A stretch of 9,673 nucleotides of DNA from Alphaproteobacteria bacterium (lineage in GTDB: Bacteria > Pseudomonadota > Alphaproteobacteria > SHNJ01): assembly GCA_947456345.1 (NCBI GenBank), contig CANGQU010000010.1, positions 1 through 9,673 of the forward strand, given 5' to 3'. Below the pieces are notes generated by a model. That model was not told where the DNA came from and ran no database searches. It saw nothing but the letters and a program-made list of their open reading frames with translations. Shown here in pieces: positions 1-6,688 of the stretch; position 1 is the stretch's first letter, and each line of letters begins with the position of its first letter. Both the position numbers and the translations under genes were made by a program.

Positions 1-2501
1 AAGGCATCAACCACCATCGGGTTAATTTCAGCTTTGGCCAAGATGGCGGTGACGGTTTCGCGCATGCGGGCCAACATGCCATGGAATAAATTGAACGCTT
101 CGCGTTTGTATTCCAGAATCGGATCCCGCTGCGCATACGCGGCCAGGCGCACGCCTTGGCGCAGATGATCGAGCTGCAGCAAGTGATCTTTCCAGGTGTT
201 GTCCAACACGCGCAACAATTGCGCTTTTTCGACCTCACGCCACAACGCCGTGCCGTATTGGGCGCGCTTGTTGGCGATTTTGGCATCCATGGCCTGGGTG
301 ATGCGTTGACCGATTTCAATTTCGGTGACGCCTTCTTCTTTGGCCCATTCCACTAGCGGCAAATCTAGACCGAAAATGCGGCGGCATTCTTCGTGCAGCG
401 TATCAATCAGCCATTGTTCCGGATAGGAATTGGGCGCAATTGCGGATCCCAGCAAATCGTTGATCACCTCGGCGCGCATATCGTCCAGCATCGGGCCGCA
501 ATCATCCATAGCCATGATCTCGCGGCGCTGCTGATAGACGACGGTGCGCTGATCGTTCATCACATCGTCTTCTTTGAGCAGCATTTTGCGGATTTCAAAG
601 TTGCGGTTTTCCACTTTTTGCTGCGCTTTTTCCAAGGCGCGGCTGATCCAGGGGTGGGTGATGGACTCCCCATCTTTCAGGCCCATAGTTTGCAGCAGAC
701 CCTGCATCTTTTCCGAGCCAAAGATCCGCATCAAATCGTCTTCAAGCGACAGATAAAATTTGGATGCCCCCGGATCGCCCTGCCGGCCCGAGCGGCCGCG
801 CAGCTGATTGTCGATGCGGCGGCTTTCGTGACGTTCGCTGCCAATCACAAACAGTCCGCCAGCCGCCTTGACGGCGGCGCGGGCGGTTTCGATTTCTTCG
901 CGGATTTGCATGGTGCGTTTTTGAATCAAGGCCGGATCGCTGACGCCATCCAATTCCTGGCGCAAGCGCATTTCCAAATTGCCGCCCAACTGAATATCCG
1001 TACCGCGCCCCGCCATGTTGGTGGCGATGGTGACCGCACCCAACCGCCCGGCTTGGGCGACGATGAATGCTTCGCGTTCGTGATGGCGGGCGTTTAGAAC
1101 CTCGTGCTTGATGCCGTTTTTCTTGAGTAATTCGGACAATTCCTCCGACTTCTCGATCGAGGTTGTGCCAACCAGCATCGGCTGCTTGCGCTCGTAACAC
1201 TCGCGGATCTGGGCCAGCATGGCGGCATGTTTCTCGGCTTCGGTGCGGTATACCTCGTCGTCGTGATCGATCCTGGCTACAGGAACATTGGTTGGGATGG
1301 ATATAACATCCAAACCGTAAATTTCACCGAATTCCGCTGCCTCGGTCAATGCCGTGCCGGTCATGCCGCCCAGTTTAGGATAAAGCCGGAAATAATTTTG
1401 CAGCGTCACCGACGCCAGGGTCTGGTTTTCAGTTTGCACGTTGACTTTTTCTTTGGCTTCCAGTGCCTGGTGCAAGCCGTCCGAAAACCGGCGCCCTTCC
1501 ATCATGCGGCCGGTGAATTCGTCGATGATAATTACCTTGCCCTCTTTGACGATGTACTCCACATCGCGGCGGAATAATTTATGGGCACGAACTGCTTGGT
1601 TCAAATGGTGGACGATGTTGGTGTTCAACACATCGTACAAGCCACCATCGGTTAGGATTTTTGCCTCGCGCAGCAGGGTTTCCGCATGCTCCGAGCCGCG
1701 GTCGGTCAGCGTTACTTGGCGCGCCTTTTCGTCCAGTTCAAAATCGGCCGCTTCCAGTTTGGGAATAATCTGATCTACCAAATAGTATAATTCGGTCGAC
1801 ATCTCCGCCGGGCCCGAGATAATAAGCGGCGTTCTCGCCTCGTCGATCAAAATACTGTCCACCTCGTCCACGATGGCGAAATGGAACGGGCGCTGCACCA
1901 AATCCTGCATACGGTACTTGGGCGCAATATGATCGCGCAAATAGTCAAAGCCGAATTGACTGTTGGTGCCATAGGTGATATCGCAGGCATAGGCGGCTTT
2001 ACGCTCCTCGTCGTTCAAACCTTCGACGATGCAGCCGACATCCATGCCCAATCGCCGGTATACCTTGCCCATCCAATCGGAATCGCGCCGCGCTAGATAA
2101 TCGTTGACGGTCACCACATGCGCGCCCTTGCCGGCCAAGGCATTCAAATAGACGGGCAGGGTGGAAACCAGGGTTTTCCCCTCACCGGTTTTCATCTCGG
2201 CGATCATGCCACGGTGCAGAACCATCCCGCCCAAAAGCTGGACATCGAAATGCCGCTGGCCCAAGGTGCGTTTAGCGCTCTCGCGGACATTCGCGAACGC
2301 CTCGGGCAGTAATTCATCGAGGCTACGCCCAGCTTGCGCTTGTTCTTGGAAACTGCGGGTTTTAGCCAATAGCTGATCATCGCTTAGTTTTTCGAAATCG
2401 CTCTCCAAGGCGTTGATTTTGCCTACTAAAGGCTGGAGTTCCGCCAACACGCGGTCGTTATGCGTGCCGAAAATTTTACGGGCGATTGCTGCGAAAACCA
2501 T
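1..2501 (-). CDS. secA: SecA, preprotein translocase motor ATPase (3' end outside window)
   Basis: SecA is the cytosolic and membrane-associated ATPase that pushes unfolded preproteins through SecYEG. Reading the minus strand from the ATG at 2501 gives 833 codons open to the window edge. Visible landmarks are Walker A MKTGEGKT (residues 103-110), Walker B DEVD (212-215), the [15 protein letters not shown] motif of NBD2, the arginine-rich [16 protein letters not shown] motif near residue 555, and the helical scaffold with two-helix finger (HLRQG...YAQRDP, about 778-793). Only the extreme C-terminus is missing: the linker and, if present, the zinc-binding tail. The start is supported by GAGGT at 2507-2511, five bases before the ATG, and by the typical SecA N-terminus with a KIFGT-type motif. 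The fingertip reads LAAYAQRDP where LRGY is usual. It diverges from the secretion-related parvulin gene at 3293. Identification is certain. Confidence 0.98.
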   Translation of the reverse strand, partial: MVFAAIARKIFGTHNDRVLAELQPLVGKINALESDFEKLSDDQLLAKTRSFQEQAQAGRSLDELLPEAFANVRESAKRTLGQRHFDVQLLGGMVLHRGMIAEMKTGEGKTLVSTLPVYLNALAGKGAHVVTVNDYLARRDSDWMGKVYRRLGMDVGCIVEGLNDEERKAAYACDITYGTNSQFGFDYLRDHIAPKYRMQDLVQRPFHFAIVDEVDSILIDEARTPLIISGPAEMSTELYYLVDQIIPKLEAADFELDEKARQVTLTDRGSEHAETLLREAKILTDGGLYDVLNTNIVHHLNQAVRAHKLFRRDVEYIVKEGKVIIIDEFTGRMMEGRRFSDGLHQALEAKEKVNVQTENQTLASVTLQNYFRLYPKLGGMTGTALTEAAEFGEIYGLDVISIPTNVPVARIDHDDEVYRTEAEKHAAMLAQIRECYERKQPMLVGTTSIEKSEELSELLKKNGIKHEVLNARHHEREAFIVAQAGRLGAVTIATNMAGRGTDIQLGGNLEMRLRQELDGVSDPALIQKRTMQIREEIETARAAVKAAGGLFVIGSERHESRRIDNQLRGRSGRQGDPGASKFYLSLEDDLMRIFGSEKMQGLLQTMGLKDGESITHPWISRALEKAQQKVENRNFEIRKMLLKEDDVMNDQRTVVYQQRREIMAMDDCGPMLDDMRAEVINDLLGSAIAPNSYPEQWLIDTLHEECRRIFGLDLPLVEWAKEEGVTEIEIGQRITQAMDAKIANKRAQYGTALWREVEKAQLLRVLDNTWKDHLLQLDHLRQGVRLAAYAQRDPILEYKREAFNLFHGMLARMRETVTAILAKAEINPMVVDA

Positions 2502-2543
2502 GCCTGACCTCGAAAATGTTGTTGTCGTTGAAAATCCTTGCCA

Positions 2544-2572
2544 TGCTTAGTGTCTGGACCAGGCAAAGTCAA
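2544..2572 (-). promoter_or_regulatory. Candidate sigma70-type promoter for secA
   Basis: On the minus strand TTGACT (2572-2567) is followed after 17 bp by TAAGCA (2549-2544). The -35 is close to consensus and the -10 is poor. A transcript would begin near 2537, leaving a leader of about 36 nt that contains the GAGGT ribosome binding site at 2507-2511. This is an inference from motif and spacing only. Confidence 0.35.
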
Positions 2573-2729
2573 TCATGCCACGCATAGGATTAGGGGGTAT
2601 GTGGGCAAAGCTCCCGCTAGCGATGGCCAAGCACATATAAGGATTAGTTTTGGCAAAACCAAGGCAAGTAGATTCTTGCCGCCAAGATGATTAATACACC
2701 AAACAAAATGCTCAAAAAGGATACAATTC

Positions 2730-2758
2730 TTGCAAAATAGTTGCGATTATGATATAAT
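2730..2758 (+). promoter_or_regulatory. Strong candidate sigma70-type promoter for the 2791 gene
   Basis: TTGCAA (2730-2735), a 17-bp spacer and a consensus TATAAT (2753-2758) lie in an AT-rich stretch. Transcription would start near 2765, about 26 nt before the ATG at 2791. Upstream, GGCAAG (2663-2668) and CTTGCC (2675-2680) form a 6-bp inverted repeat with a 6-nt gap that could be an operator, but it is too short to weigh heavily. The rest of the secA/hypothetical intergenic region (2502-2790) shows nothing else I can name. Confidence 0.55.
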
Positions 2759-2790
2759 CAAAGAATAATAAAATATTACGGTATTTCAAT

Positions 2791-3219
2791 ATGTTCATGA
2801 TTGATCCTGTTAACATACCTAAGGCGGAGAAGATCCGCAGCTATGAACGCAGGCGCATCGATCGTGCCATCAGGCCAAGCCCCTTTGCCAATAATTTGGA
2901 GCAGCAAAATCTATCCCAGCAAGAGGAGGGGGCGCCATCCCCCCCACCAACGGTTCGTGTGTATCACGGCGAACCGGCGGCTATGGCCGATGTTTGGTCC
3001 GAATCCGCGGTGCGCCGCCGCTGGCGGGAACGTTTAATGCAATATTTTGCTGCCAAGGGCATGGATTTGATCGCCGCCGCCGCACAGGCCGAGAAATTTC
3101 TGAAACTGCGCGCCTATAAAAACTCACAGTCAGCCCCGCAATTTGTGATCATCGACAGGGATTTCATCCCCACAGCATCGTCGCCCGACGATCAGCCTCA
3201 TTTGGATATCAAGGCTTAG
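2791..3219 (+). CDS. Unrecognised small basic protein, 142 aa
   Basis: I do not recognise this protein. It has no signal peptide, membrane segment, cysteine or known motif that I can see. The N-terminal third is charged and polar (KAEKIRSYERRRIDRAIR). A Pro/Glu-rich linker follows around residues 45-55. The C-terminal part contains a predicted amphipathic helical stretch rich in Arg and Ala (about 66-112), which looks like the folded core. Coding status is supported by a strong promoter just upstream, by lack of a competing ORF with good codon use, and by tidy spacing to the next gene (73 bp). No clear Shine-Dalgarno precedes the ATG at 2791, and an in-frame ATG two codons later (2797) is an equally possible start. 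It lies between secA and a secreted foldase, but this alone does not prove a role in secretion. Confidence 0.75.
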   Translation: MFMIDPVNIPKAEKIRSYERRRIDRAIRPSPFANNLEQQNLSQQEEGAPSPPPTVRVYHGEPAAMADVWSESAVRRRWRERLMQYFAAKGMDLIAAAAQAEKFLKLRAYKNSQSAPQFVIIDRDFIPTASSPDDQPHLDIKA

Positions 3220-3248
3220 TATTTTCTGCTTTCGGCGTTACGGTTTTG

Positions 3249-3257
3249 TGCTACATA
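3249..3257 (+). promoter_or_regulatory. Possible extended -10 promoter before the parvulin gene
   Basis: TGC followed by TACATA (3252-3257) resembles an extended -10 element. No good -35 lies 16-18 bp upstream (TTTCGG at 3230 is the best). It would start transcription near 3264. The gene could equally be read from the promoter at 2730-2758, since the 73-bp gap shows no terminator. Confidence 0.25.
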
Positions 3258-3292
3258 AAGGGCCATAACAATTTTCCCAAAGGTTTTATCCG

Positions 3293-4264
3293 ATGCTTAA
3301 TTTCTGGAAAGGATTATCGATGTTGCAGAGATTTTTGGTGGTGCTCGCCACCCTGGTCGTTTTGGCCGCCGCTTCTTATGGTATTGCCACCGCCGCCGAT
3401 GCCAAGAAAATCATCACCGCCGAAGCTGCTGCGGCAGCCGATGCCAAATTGGCCGCAGATACCGTTATCGCCAAGGTAAATGGCACACCGATCAAGGGTG
3501 CCGAATTGTTAGAAGTAAAAAACACCTTGCGCCCGCCCGCCAATCAAATGCCGGTCGATCTGGTGTTCAATCAGTTGCAGGATCGTTTGATCGATGGGCA
3601 GCTGGTACTGCAAGCCGCTATCAAAGAGAAATTTGATAGCGACAAAGAAGTCGCCGATAAATTGGCCAAAGCCAAAGAGCGCATCATCCAAGATTTATAT
3701 CTAACCCGCAAAGTCGGCCAAAATATCACCGCCGATGTCGTCAAAGCGCGTTATGACAAAATGGCCGCCGATTTCAAGCCCGAGGCCGAAGTAAAAGCGA
3801 GCCATATCTTGGTTGCTACCGAAGCCGAAGCAAAAGCGATTGCCGAGCAATTGAAAAAAGGCGCTGATTTTGCCAAGCTGGCCAAAGAAAAATCTACCGA
3901 TCAGGGTTCGGCCCAAAATGGCGGCGATCTTGGTTATTTTGCCAAAGACCAAGTGGTTGAACCATTCGCGAATGCCGCATTCGCCCTTAAAGATGGCGAA
4001 GTGTCCGCACCCGTGCAATCTCAATTCGGTTGGCATATCATCAAAGCCGAAGCCCGCCGCAATAGCAAAATGCCGGAATTGGACAGCGTGCGTTCTGAAA
4101 TTCAGCGCGTGATCGCCGATGAGAGATTGGCCGATTTGTTCAAGAACTTGCGTTCCACCGCAAAAATCGAAAAATTCGGCATTGATGGCAAGCCATTGGC
4201 CGCAGCCGATGCCAATGCCGATTTGTCTAAACCCGCGGATGCTGGGGACAAGAAAACCCAGTAA
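3293..4264 (+). CDS. Exported parvulin-type peptidyl-prolyl cis-trans isomerase (PpiC/PrsA/SurA-like)
   Basis: This is a predicted envelope foldase that isomerises X-Pro bonds and chaperones exported proteins. A hydrophobic signal segment (residues about 14-30, LVVLATLVVLAAASYGIA) follows a basic start and ends in an Ala-rich cleavage region near TAADA (33-37). No lipobox cysteine is seen. A helical N-terminal chaperone-like region covers about 55-160. The parvulin domain runs about 165-253 with hallmarks KASHILV (168-174), GGDLGYF (210-216), EPFANAAFAL (223-232) and FGWHIIK (245-251). The tail is Ala/Asp-rich. Two starts are possible: the ATG at 3293 has AAAGG nine bases upstream, while the in-frame ATG at 3320 has a better AAAGGA six bases upstream and a shorter, typical signal peptide (MLQRFLVV...). 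I give the longer form but consider 3320 equally likely. The mutT-like gene begins 2 bp after the stop, suggesting translational coupling. Confidence 0.93.
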   Translation: MLNFWKGLSMLQRFLVVLATLVVLAAASYGIATAADAKKIITAEAAAAADAKLAADTVIAKVNGTPIKGAELLEVKNTLRPPANQMPVDLVFNQLQDRLIDGQLVLQAAIKEKFDSDKEVADKLAKAKERIIQDLYLTRKVGQNITADVVKARYDKMAADFKPEAEVKASHILVATEAEAKAIAEQLKKGADFAKLAKEKSTDQGSAQNGGDLGYFAKDQVVEPFANAAFALKDGEVSAPVQSQFGWHIIKAEARRNSKMPELDSVRSEIQRVIADERLADLFKNLRSTAKIEKFGIDGKPLAAADANADLSKPADAGDKKTQ

Positions 4265-4266
4265 GC

Positions 4267-4677
4267 ATGACGCCGCGATTATTGTTCGTTGTCGCCGCTG
4301 TGTTACAAAAACACAGCGGCGAAATTTTATTGGCGCAGCGCCCGCCTGGGCGCAGCATGGCGGGGTTGTGGGAATTTCCCGGCGGCAAGCTTGAAGTTGG
4401 CGAAACACCCACCCAGGCTCTGTGCCGCGAACTAGCCGAAGAGCTGAGCGTTTTGATCGAGCCTATGCATTGCCGTCCCTTGACGTTCGTTGAATACCCA
4501 AGCCCGGAATTCTGTTTGTTTATGCCGCTTTATCATGTCACCCAGTGGCAGGGGGAACCGCGCGGCCACGAGGGGCAGGCGCTGTCTTGGACTAGCTTGA
4601 GCAATTTGCATCGCTACCCCGTCCCCCCGGCGGATGAGGCGTTGCTGCGGGATTTGCCACGCTTGCTGACAGCTTAG
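4267..4677 (+). CDS. mutT: MutT-family Nudix hydrolase (8-oxo-dGTP diphosphatase-like)
   Basis: The protein probably hydrolyses oxidised dGTP to the monophosphate, preventing A:T to C:G transversions. At 136 aa it is close to E. coli MutT in length. The Nudix box begins at Gly40 in GGKLEVGE, with Glu46 and then RELAEE at 54-59, so the metal-binding REXXEE core is intact. The usual Gly near the end of the box is Ser61 (EELSV). LWEFPGGK (34-41) and the C-terminal PPADEALL match MutT proteins, where the latter region lies near the nucleotide pocket. The start at 4267 lies 2 bp after the parvulin stop and has no separate Shine-Dalgarno, so translation is probably coupled. Its stop codon interlocks with that of the convergent gene at 4674. 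Nudix substrate specificity cannot be fixed from sequence alone; 8-oxo-dGTP is the best guess. Confidence 0.93.
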   Translation: MTPRLLFVVAAVLQKHSGEILLAQRPPGRSMAGLWEFPGGKLEVGETPTQALCRELAEELSVLIEPMHCRPLTFVEYPSPEFCLFMPLYHVTQWQGEPRGHEGQALSWTSLSNLHRYPVPPADEALLRDLPRLLTA

Positions 4678-5567
4678 GGTCTGGCAGAATCGCCGGTGCC
4701 GATTTCTTGTCCATCCAGCGCATCGGCCAAGCGAGATTTCGCGCTACCGGGCCGCAACGCCTGTTGCTGCGATGCTGCCGGCGCCCAAGCATTCAAATAG
4801 ATAATTTGCACACTGGCGATTAATGCGCCATCGGCGTTGGTAAAACGCTCGGCATACAATTTCCGCGCCAAAGCCAGGATATCCGAACGCAAGGGGAGGG
4901 TAGAGCGTTGCCGCGCAAAATTCGCGTAGCCCAGTTCGCGGATTTGGGACAACAGCCAATCCAAGCTTGGGATCGCCAGTTGCAATCGTTCTTGATGCGC
5001 CACTGGCAAGGCAAAGGGCAACGCCGGGAATAGGCTGCTTAACGCTGCGAATTCCGGCAAAGGAATCGCGCGCGGCCCAGCACCACCGCGCAGCACGATT
5101 TCGGCCTCGAATAAACATTGCCGCATTTCAAAAAAAGATTCCGCGCCCATGACGCTGGCCAAAAACAATCCATCCGGCACAAGGGCGCGCCGCGCTTGCC
5201 ACAACACCCCTTTGATGTCGTTACAGGCCTGCAATTCCAAATTGCTGATAATTGAATCCAGCGGCATGAGGGGCTGGGTTAAAATCTCGCTCTGTCCATC
5301 AGCGGTTGGGGCGATGGCGATAGTCTCGATGCGGCAATGCGGCATGCGTTCCGTTAGCGCCGTGCGTAACAATCCCCCGTGATCGCCCAAAAGCCCGATC
5401 GATTGAAAATTCTTTTGGTAATCGCCCAAATCGTCGATCAAACGCGTGGCGATTTCGCGGTGCAATGTCAGCGCCGCAGGTGAAGGATGCGCGCGCCTGG
5501 CCTGGCGCTTGGCGCGCAACACGTTGTCCAGCACGGCATTTATAATCGGGGGTTGGGAATCGGCCAT
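4674..5567 (-). CDS. NDUFAF5/BioC-like methyltransferase-fold protein, probable complex I assembly factor
   Basis: This 297-aa protein resembles the NDUFAF5 (C20orf7) family, common in Alphaproteobacteria and mitochondria. Human NDUFAF5 is reported to hydroxylate an arginine of the NDUFS7 subunit of complex I. Family signatures visible are the N-terminal PPIINAVLDN segment, LVPDGLFLASVMG (129-141), SFFEMRQCLFEAE (144-156), GGAGPRAIPL (161-170), FALPVA (185-190), LLSQIRELGYAN (205-216) and the near-terminal IIYLNAWAP (255-263). SAM motif I is weak: LLGDHGG (59-65) replaces the DLGxGxG pattern, with Leu59 where the first Asp is usual, and no clear acidic residue ends strand beta2. The start at 5567 fits the family N-terminus and has no well-spaced Shine-Dalgarno (AGGA is 12 bp away). 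It diverges from comF and overlaps the mutT-like gene by 4 bp. A biotin-pathway BioC role is less likely because no bio genes are nearby. Confidence 0.85.
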   Translation of the reverse strand: MADSQPPIINAVLDNVLRAKRQARRAHPSPAALTLHREIATRLIDDLGDYQKNFQSIGLLGDHGGLLRTALTERMPHCRIETIAIAPTADGQSEILTQPLMPLDSIISNLELQACNDIKGVLWQARRALVPDGLFLASVMGAESFFEMRQCLFEAEIVLRGGAGPRAIPLPEFAALSSLFPALPFALPVAHQERLQLAIPSLDWLLSQIRELGYANFARQRSTLPLRSDILALARKLYAERFTNADGALIASVQIIYLNAWAPAASQQQALRPGSAKSRLADALDGQEIGTGDSARP

Positions 5568-5580
5568 AATTTGTTATAAT
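5553..5580 (+). promoter_or_regulatory. Compact divergent promoter for comF (and possibly the NDUFAF5-like gene)
   Basis: For comF, TTGGGA (5553-5558), a 16-bp spacer and TGT-TATAAT (extended -10, hexamer 5575-5580) predict a start near 5587, only 3-4 nt before the ATG at 5591. Because TTATAA is self-complementary, the minus strand carries TATAAC (5578-5573), which would start transcription at about 5567-5566, the A of the divergent gene's ATG. Neither gene has a well-placed Shine-Dalgarno. The minus-strand -35 is poor, so the bidirectional part is less secure than the comF promoter. Confidence 0.5.
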
Positions 5581-5590
5581 CCTAAAAATC

Positions 5591-6373
5591 ATGGTTGACC
5601 ATCCGCTCCCCGTCGCCACCGCCTATCAACCTCCGTCAGCCAAACCATGGCGAGAGGCATTGGCCCCCGCCCTCGATTTTCTACTTCCCCATTTGTGCGC
5701 GCATTGCCGTTGTCCGATTGGCCGCGAGCCTGGGGTCTGCGCCGCATGTTGGGCGCAGCTAAGTTTTATCACCGCGCCGCAGTGCCATTGTTGCGGTTTG
5801 CCCTTTCCCTATGACCTTGGGCCGGAGGCGCTATGTGTGGAATGTTTGGAACGCCCGCCCTCATTTACCTTGGCGCGCGCGGCTTTGCGTTATGATGACG
5901 CGGCCAAGCCCTTGTTGTTGGGGTTCAAGCATGCCGATAAAATCCATTGGCGCGGATTACTGACCAAAATGCTACTACCGCAAGCCGCACCGATTTTAGC
6001 CGGCGCGGCGGGCATGATCCCAGTGCCCTTGCATTGGAGCCGGTTATTGCGCCGCAAGTACAACCAGGCCGCGTTAATCGCACAGGAATTGTCGGCGCTG
6101 GCCGCCATTCCGCACCGTCCAGAATTGTTGCGTCGGGATAAGCGTACCACGCCGCATGTGGCGATGAACCGCAAACAGCGGCAAAAAAATGTGACGGGTG
6201 CGTTCAGTGTTCCGAAAAAATTTCATACTGATGTCGCGGGTAAAACCTGGGTTTTGATCGATGATGTCTATACAACCGGCAGCACGGTCGATGCCTGCAG
6301 CAAAGCGTTGCTAGAGGCGGGCGCCAGCGAGATTCGCGTCCTTTGCTTGGCGCGGGTTTGCCACGATATTTGA
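5591..6373 (+). CDS. comF: ComF family protein (zinc-finger plus phosphoribosyltransferase domain)
   Basis: ComF proteins are cytosolic and are linked to DNA uptake in naturally transformable bacteria; outside such species their role is less clear. The 260-aa protein has an N-terminal cysteine-rich zinc-ribbon region with Cys36, Cys39, Cys50, Cys53, Cys65, Cys68, Cys82 and Cys85, that is, a C-x2-C array. A type I phosphoribosyltransferase domain follows. It contains PVPLHWSRLLRRKYNQA (145-160), KRTTPHVAMNRKQRQKN (184-200) and the PRPP loop VLIDDVYTTGST (221-232) with both acidic residues present. Length is normal. No Shine-Dalgarno precedes the ATG, and the predicted transcript start is 3-4 nt upstream, so translation may be near-leaderless. 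grxC follows after 48 bp, a conserved neighbour in Alphaproteobacteria as I recall. Confidence 0.94.
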   Translation: MVDHPLPVATAYQPPSAKPWREALAPALDFLLPHLCAHCRCPIGREPGVCAACWAQLSFITAPQCHCCGLPFPYDLGPEALCVECLERPPSFTLARAALRYDDAAKPLLLGFKHADKIHWRGLLTKMLLPQAAPILAGAAGMIPVPLHWSRLLRRKYNQAALIAQELSALAAIPHRPELLRRDKRTTPHVAMNRKQRQKNVTGAFSVPKKFHTDVAGKTWVLIDDVYTTGSTVDACSKALLEAGASEIRVLCLARVCHDI

Positions 6374-6397
6374 TTTTGATTTTGTTAGCGCTACATT
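6370..6397 (+). promoter_or_regulatory. Possible promoter for grxC
   Basis: TTGATT (6370-6375), 16 bp, then TACATT (6392-6397) gives a moderate sigma70 match overlapping the comF stop codon. A start near 6404 leaves an 18-nt leader that contains the strong ribosome binding site GGAGGA (6411-6416). Read-through from comF is equally possible. Confidence 0.35.
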
Positions 6398-6421
6398 GTC
6401 GATTGTAACCGGAGGAAGCCC

Positions 6422-6688
6422 ATGTCCAATCAAATTGAAATCTACACCACCACCCATTGCCCCTATTGTGTGCGGGCCAAGGAATTGCTCAAGAAAAAAG
6501 GCCAGGAGTACAAAGAAATCAATGTCGAGACCGAGGAAAGCCTGTGGCAAGAATGCGTGACGCGTTCGGGCGGGCGGCAAACTGTGCCGCAGATTTTTAT
6601 CAATGGCACTCATGTGGGCGGTTGCGACGATTTGTACGCGATGGACAAAGACGGCAAGCTGAATCCGTTACTGGGCCTTGGCGCATAA
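6422..6688 (+). CDS. grxC: Glutaredoxin 3
   Basis: This small cytosolic thiol-disulfide oxidoreductase uses glutathione to reduce protein disulfides and mixed disulfides. At 88 aa it has the usual GrxC length. It carries the dithiol active site CPYC (13-16) after IEIYTTTH, the cis-Pro motif TVPQIF (54-59), and the glutathione-binding GGCDD segment (67-71). Both active-site cysteines are present, so it is a dithiol rather than a CGFS monothiol glutaredoxin. The start has the best ribosome binding site in the window, GGAGGA with 5-nt spacing. The last 21 bp overlap the 3' end of ubiG on the other strand. Confidence 0.96.
   Translation: MSNQIEIYTTTHCPYCVRAKELLKKKGQEYKEINVETEESLWQECVTRSGGRQTVPQIFINGTHVGGCDDLYAMDKDGKLNPLLGLGA

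Noticed and set aside
393..1097. 234-codon plus-strand ORF opposite secA
   Set aside because: It is the antisense shadow of secA: no plausible domain, no ribosome binding site, and the minus strand encodes canonical SecA motifs throughout.
2663..2680. 6-bp inverted repeat GGCAAG/CTTGCC as a terminator or regulatory hairpin
   Set aside because: The stem is short, no T-run follows, and both neighbours diverge from this region, so only a weak operator possibility remains.
3701..4408. 235-codon minus-strand ORF opposite the parvulin and mutT-like genes
   Set aside because: It spans two clearly coding genes on the other strand, has a low-complexity Phe/Gly-rich composition typical of antisense frames, and no start signal.
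4674..5567. bioC (malonyl-ACP methyltransferase) assignment
   Set aside because: The fold is similar, but the C-terminal motifs and the WAP ending match NDUFAF5-type proteins and no biotin genes are nearby.
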